From positions 1 through 26,185 of the forward strand of contig JAJZSA010000030.1 of NCBI GenBank assembly GCA_021822115.1: a stretch of DNA of 26,185 nucleotides. Direction: 5' to 3'. How positions within the stretch are numbered: the stretch's first letter is position 1; every line of letters begins with the position of its first letter. The stretch is from Pseudomonadota bacterium. GTDB lineage: Bacteria > Pseudomonadota > Gammaproteobacteria > Burkholderiales > Gallionellaceae. A model generated the notes under the pieces. That model did not search any database, had not been told where the DNA came from, and saw only the letters and a list, made by a program, of their open reading frames with translations. The translations under genes and the position numbers were made by a program. Below, in pieces: positions 23,505-26,185 of this stretch.

Positions 23505-24227
23505 TTACAGCCCCAGGGCCTCGATCTGACCGAAGATCGCCTTGCGCGCGTTGCGCAGCCCACTCTTGCTCATCACGTCGATGTCTTCGGACGCTTGAGC
23601 CTCGGCGAATGTCAGGCCCTTCATTTTCATGTCGGTAAAGATCCCGAGCGTGGCCGGCGGCAGGCGCTTGAGCTCGATGATGCCGACGATCTTGTGTGCA
23701 TTCGCCTTGTATGCCGGCATCGCATCCAGGGGGACCCCTTTGTATTCGACTTTCCCAAAATGCCCGTTGCGCCACACAACGATCTGCTGGCCCATTTGAT
23801 CAAGATCCGCCAGGTCCGCGAAAGAATTTGCTGTGTCTTGCAGGTTGTCGCCGCCGGCTACGGGAATGTGGATCAGCACGTTGCGTCCTGCGTCACGGAA
23901 CACATCGAGCAGCGAGGTCTCGAGCAAGTAAGAAACGAAGTTTGTGTATGTCGACGCGCCGATGTCAATGACGACATCACCATCATGCTCGAGTGCAAGA
24001 TTCGCGATCGGCGTGAACCTGGTCGGATCGACCACACCATTTTCATCTTTGAGGTCGAAATGCTGCACATGAAGGGCGCCGAAGTGGCTGAATGTTGGTG
24101 TGGATTGGTCGAGATCGATTGCGAGTATGTTGTCTTTCTTTTCCGCTAGATATTCAGTCAGCGAGGTGGCTGCGACAGTCTTGCCGACGCCGCCTTTGGA
24201 TTGCACGAAAATATGTACTGTATTCAT
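23505..24227 (-). CDS. TraL/StbB-like ParA-family ATPase of the transfer region
   Basis: The 240-residue protein begins HIFVQSKGGVGKTVAATSL, the deviant Walker A loop of ParA/MinD ATPases. AIDLDQSTPTFSHF follows, then DVVIDIGAST as the second switch region. TraL of RK2 has nearly the same length and is encoded in the same place beside oriT, and StbB of R388 is also a ParA-like protein next to oriT. No ParB-type partner is visible. A textbook ribosome binding site (AAGGAGATCAAA) precedes the ATG. A role in transfer or stable positioning is inferred from the family and position. Confidence 0.8.
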   Translation of the reverse strand: MNTVHIFVQSKGGVGKTVAATSLTEYLAEKKDNILAIDLDQSTPTFSHFGALHVQHFDLKDENGVVDPTRFTPIANLALEHDGDVVIDIGASTYTNFVSYLLETSLLDVFRDAGRNVLIHIPVAGGDNLQDTANSFADLADLDQMGQQIVVWRNGHFGKVEYKGVPLDAMPAYKANAHKIVGIIELKRLPPATLGIFTDMKMKGLTFAEAQASEDIDVMSKSGLRNARKAIFGQIEALGL

Positions 24228-24244
24228 TTTGATCTCCTTGCTCG

Positions 24245-24601
24245 TCAGTTAGGTTTGAATAGCTCATCAAGACTTCTTCTTTGATGAGGTTGTTGCGGGT
24301 CGATATTCCGGCCCATGGTGCTCGCCGTAGTCTTTACGGCGGGCGGGTTCGTTGGTGCTTTTTGCACCGCAGTTGTCGTCTTTTTCTTCCGCAACTCGTA
24401 CACGACGTGGCGGAAATAAGTCAGCTCAATCTGCACTCCAGCTTTAATCAATTCGGCGTGTATCGTCGGCAAGAAAACCCCTTTTCGGCGCAACGCATCG
24501 ATGTCATCAAATGCGTCGGTTATTTGCGATCGCAATGAGCCGTGCTGGAAGCGTTTTGCGACCTCACTAACCGCATCTTTGATAGTCGGCTGCGCAGTCA
24601 T
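24245..24601 (-). CDS. TraK-like oriT-binding protein
   Basis: The 118-residue protein has a helix-turn-helix-like region IDALRRKGVFLPTIHAELIKAGVQIELTYFRHVVYELRKKK (about residues 34-74) and a long, flexible, basic tail rich in threonine and proline. This pattern is shared by TraK-type proteins that bind the transfer origin in IncP plasmids. It overlaps the upstream TraK-like gene by ATGA. The protein encoded just upstream has the same motif, so the two look like duplicated relatives. The name is by motif and gene order. Confidence 0.65.
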   Translation of the reverse strand: MTAQPTIKDAVSEVAKRFQHGSLRSQITDAFDDIDALRRKGVFLPTIHAELIKAGVQIELTYFRHVVYELRKKKTTTAVQKAPTNPPAVKTTASTMGRNIDPQQPHQRRSLDELFKPN

Positions 24602-24840
24602 TGGTCACCCCTCAAATTGGCTTTTCTGGCTCGACAAAGTGCGGCAGAAAAGCAGGTATCAGTGATACGGATGCCCGCACTATTTAGCTGCCTGACAATC
24701 TGCTTATAAGTGAGTCCGGCCCGAAGTTTTTGCTCGATTTCGGGCAGGGCGGACTTAATCCGGCTGCTAGCGGATCTCGTAGCAGCAATCGATACCAGAT
24801 CGATCGATTGCGCCTTAATCACATCTATCATTTTCGTCAT
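24598..24840 (-). CDS. Second TraK-like small DNA-binding protein
   Basis: The frame is open up to 25242, but only the last 80 residues look like a protein. From the ATG at 24840 it reads MTKMIDVIKAQS and then IEQKLRAGLTYKQIVRQLNSAGIRITDTCFSAALCRARKAN, closely parallel to the downstream TraK-like protein. A promoter at 24874-24903 would start transcription close to 24867, and further upstream is the repeat array, so the longer form is unlikely. The alternative start 24867 adds nine residues. No strong ribosome binding site is seen. It may bind the adjacent repeats. Confidence 0.6.
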   Translation of the reverse strand: MTKMIDVIKAQSIDLVSIAATRSASSRIKSALPEIEQKLRAGLTYKQIVRQLNSAGIRITDTCFSAALCRARKANLRGDQ

Positions 24841-24873
24841 AGCACATTGCGGAACATAGTGGAGCATGGCGAC

Positions 24874-24903
24874 ACCATACCACAAGATTTTTTCGGCATG
24901 CAA
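24874..24903 (-). promoter_or_regulatory. Candidate promoter for the traK-traL-traM-like operon
   Basis: On the minus strand TTGCAT (24898-24903) and TATGGT (24874-24879) are 18 bases apart. It lies between the repeat array and the first small gene. Confidence 0.5.
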
Positions 24904-24941
24904 GCATTCCGGTAAAAAAAGTTTGAAATTTCCTAAAGAGA

Positions 24942-25047
24942 GGTCTAAGGCACTGTAAACATAGGTTAAAGAGGGGGTTAATCGAGGTTCAACTTGGGTC
25001 AAACCTAGTGTGAATTCGGGTCTAATGTAGGTCGAACATAGGTACAA
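24942..25047. repeat. Array of GGTNNAA repeats phased at about 11 bp
   Basis: Clear copies start at 24942, 24964, 24976, 24986, 24997, 25019, 25030 and 25041, with weaker copies filling the 22-bp gaps (for example near 24953 and 25008). Most intervals are 11 bp or a multiple of it. The array lies upstream of the TraK-like operon beside the oriT candidate. Arrays with an 11-bp period bind StbA in plasmid R388, and phased AA steps would curve the DNA. Confidence 0.8.
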
Positions 25048-25199
25048 AAGTGTAGTAAATCCAAAACTGACATTACTCCATCGCTGATTGACCGCCTGGA
25101 TGTGTTTTTTGGACGCGGGAAGGAGGCATCCATCATCAGATATCCACCTTCGGAGAATTTCAGATCCATCATGGTGCGGGACATTTTTGAGGGGAATGT

Positions 25200-25228
25200 T
25201 TGACTCTTCGGAACTCTTGCTTGATGAT
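25200..25228 (+). promoter_or_regulatory. Candidate promoter for mobC-relaxase
   Basis: TTGACT at 25200-25205 and GATGAT at 25223-25228 are 17 bases apart. ATGAT and ATCAT arms (25224-25236, 3-base centre) overlap the -10 box as a possible operator. Confidence 0.45.
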
Positions 25229-25263
25229 CGAATCATATACACGCATGGATTGAGAGGAACGAC

Positions 25264-25350
25264 AGTTAGCGTGACACGCTAACTTCGTTCCGAGGGCTCC
25301 GCCCTTCGATCCCAAAACCCTGCGCGCTTCGCTTGCTGGCTTCGCGCAGG
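25264..25350. other. Candidate oriT core
   Basis: The stretch begins with a near-perfect palindrome of 10-bp arms AGTTAGCGTG and CACGCTAACT around a single A (25264-25284). It continues with AGGGC/GCCCT (25293-25305) and then CCTGCGCG/CGCGCAGG arms (25319-25350, 16-base spacer). It lies between divergent transfer genes, 44 bases before mobC, which is where IncP-type oriT sites are found. The nick site cannot be pinpointed; I see no match to the known IncP nick sequence. Confidence 0.6.
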
Positions 25351-25393
25351 TATGTGCAGACCGCTGTGTCTGGATGATTTCGAGGAGGGGTTA

Positions 25394-25825
25394 ATGGCTT
25401 CTGATGCAGTTTCAAAGTTGGCGGTGGATCGTCGCCGCCAGGTAGTGGATACCGGCGCGAAGTCGGAGGTGAGGACTCTTTTCCGGAAAGCTCGAATGAA
25501 TACGGTCGAGGCCGATATCTTCGATCGGCATGTCATTGAGTCTGGCTGCGAGACACCGTCGGAATTCATCCGGCAGGCGATCATCCTGAATAAAAATATC
25601 ACTCGCCAAATGAAGGCGAAGACGGTCAAGCATCCGATCACATTGGAGTCGTTGAGGCTGCTCTCAACGATGTCAAACAACACGAACCAGGTCGCCCGCA
25701 GGCTGAACGAAGCTCGTCGAGCAGGCGGGGTCACTGATCAGAATTGCATGGCGGCGCTGGAGCAATTGAAGGAGATCAATCTACAGATGCACATGCTGGT
25801 CTCGAAGGCTGGGGGTGAACAATGA
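25394..25825 (+). CDS. MobC/TraJ-like relaxosome accessory protein
   Basis: The 143-residue protein has a ribbon-helix-helix-like region (VRTLFRKARMNTVEADIFDRHVIESGCETPSEFIRQAIIL). Its C-terminal half has the MobC motif LRLLSTMSNNTNQVARRLNEARRAGG followed by a helix. Proteins of this type bind oriT inverted repeats and recruit the relaxase. The ATG at 25394 has GAGGAGG five to six bases before it and is preferred to an upstream in-frame ATG at 25352. Its stop overlaps the relaxase ATG (ATGA), so the two are coupled. Confidence 0.8.
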   Translation: MASDAVSKLAVDRRRQVVDTGAKSEVRTLFRKARMNTVEADIFDRHVIESGCETPSEFIRQAIILNKNITRQMKAKTVKHPITLESLRLLSTMSNNTNQVARRLNEARRAGGVTDQNCMAALEQLKEINLQMHMLVSKAGGEQ

Positions 25826-26185
25826 TCATACGATTCGGAGGGGGTGAATCTGGCATCGTCGAATATCTCGAACGCGGCGCAAAGCTTGGTCGGAACTATT
25901 CGCGGTCCGAGCTTGATGAGCGCGTCGTTTTGGCTGGCGATCTGGCTGCCACCGGGGCGATTATCGACTCGATGGACACAAAGGCAGGCGTAGAGAGATA
26001 TTTGCATATCACTCATTCGTTCAAAGAGGATTACATTGAGCCCGAAGTGTTGGAGGCGATCACTGATGCGAGTAAATCGTTTTATCTATCCGCATACAGA
26101 GACAGCGAGCTGAATTTCTACACGGAAGCGCACTTACCAAAGATCAAGGAGTACGTCGGCAATCAAGGAGAGATCGTAGACCGGA
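25822..26185 (+). CDS. Relaxase, N-terminal part (runs off the window)
   Basis: The frame from the ATG at 25822 is open to the window end (121 codons). It reads MIIRFGGGESGIVEYLERG, later RYLHITHSFKED and LNFYTEAHLPKIKEYV, features of relaxases with a mobilisation nuclease domain. The catalytic histidine triad would lie just past the end. The start overlaps the mobC stop. The subfamily cannot be set from this part. Such enzymes nick oriT and pilot the DNA strand into a secretion channel. Confidence 0.75.
   Translation, partial: MIIRFGGGESGIVEYLERGAKLGRNYSRSELDERVVLAGDLAATGAIIDSMDTKAGVERYLHITHSFKEDYIEPEVLEAITDASKSFYLSAYRDSELNFYTEAHLPKIKEYVGNQGEIVDR

Noticed and set aside
24942..25047. A CRISPR array
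   Set aside because: The repeats are only 7 bp with an 11-bp period, with no spacers and no cas genes.
24841..25242. The N-terminal extension of the first TraK-like gene
   Set aside because: It translates the repeat array and promoter; similarity to the neighbouring protein begins only at the start at 24840.

Overview
The window joins two very different pieces of DNA. Bases 1 to about 13,550 are the GC-rich chromosome of a betaproteobacterium. The sdhCDAB-sdhE-gltA-sucA-sucB order, the NAD malate dehydrogenase type and the small MarR-like regulator suggest the iron- and sulfur-oxidiser side of the Nitrosomonadales (Gallionellaceae-like), but that placement is inference from gene content. Bases 13,550 to the window end are a genomic island with lower GC, many GATC/ATCGAT words and many genes of unknown function. 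It begins directly at the 3' end of an intact tRNA-Leu(UAG) gene. The far end and the integrase are not in the window.

Chromosomal part. On the minus strand lie amrS (5' end only), amrA and amrB (the AmmeMemoRadiSam set), then mdh, then a two-gene unit of a MarR-like winged-helix regulator and an 81-residue protein. On the plus strand a compact TCA-cycle operon runs sdhC-sdhD-sdhA-(small ORF)-sdhB-sdhE-gltA-sucA-sucB and ends in an AcuI/YhdH-type reductase. Most junctions overlap or are a few bases long. The exception is the 111-bp sdhA-sdhB gap, which is almost filled by a 32-residue ORF with a strong ribosome binding site. The E3 gene (lpdA) is not present after sucB.

Island, left part (13.55-19.1 kb). 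Four TTGCCTG/TTGCCCG repeats and an AlpA/excisionase-like gene follow the tRNA. Next come a membrane protein, a tandem ribbon-helix-helix protein, a 5'-truncated YpsA-like gene and two unknown genes. A stand-alone CHC2-type zinc-finger protein then overlaps a 768-residue SF2 helicase with an XPD/DinG-like arrangement of cysteines. The last two look like the replication genes of the element. A 20-bp-arm hairpin and about 600 bp of highly structured non-coding DNA with repeats follow, and may be the replication origin.

Island, middle (19.7-23.1 kb). This is a mosaic: an unknown 220-residue protein, a second tandem ribbon-helix-helix protein, the C-terminal part of a DotA/TraY-type conjugation protein, an unknown protein, a nucleotidyltransferase cut off before its catalytic aspartates, a complete yefM-yoeB toxin-antitoxin pair, and a 22-codon splinter of a YhcG/DUF1016 nuclease gene.

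Island, right part (23.1-26.2 kb). The layout is that of a conjugative transfer origin similar to plasmid RK2. On the minus strand lie two TraK-like proteins, a TraL/ParA-like ATPase and a TraM-like membrane protein. On the plus strand lie a MobC/TraJ-like protein and a relaxase that runs off the window. Between them are an array of GGTNNAA repeats phased at about 11 bp and a strong inverted repeat that is the best oriT candidate. Together the genes suggest an integrative element that can replicate and be mobilised, with a remnant tie to an IncI/Dot-type secretion system.
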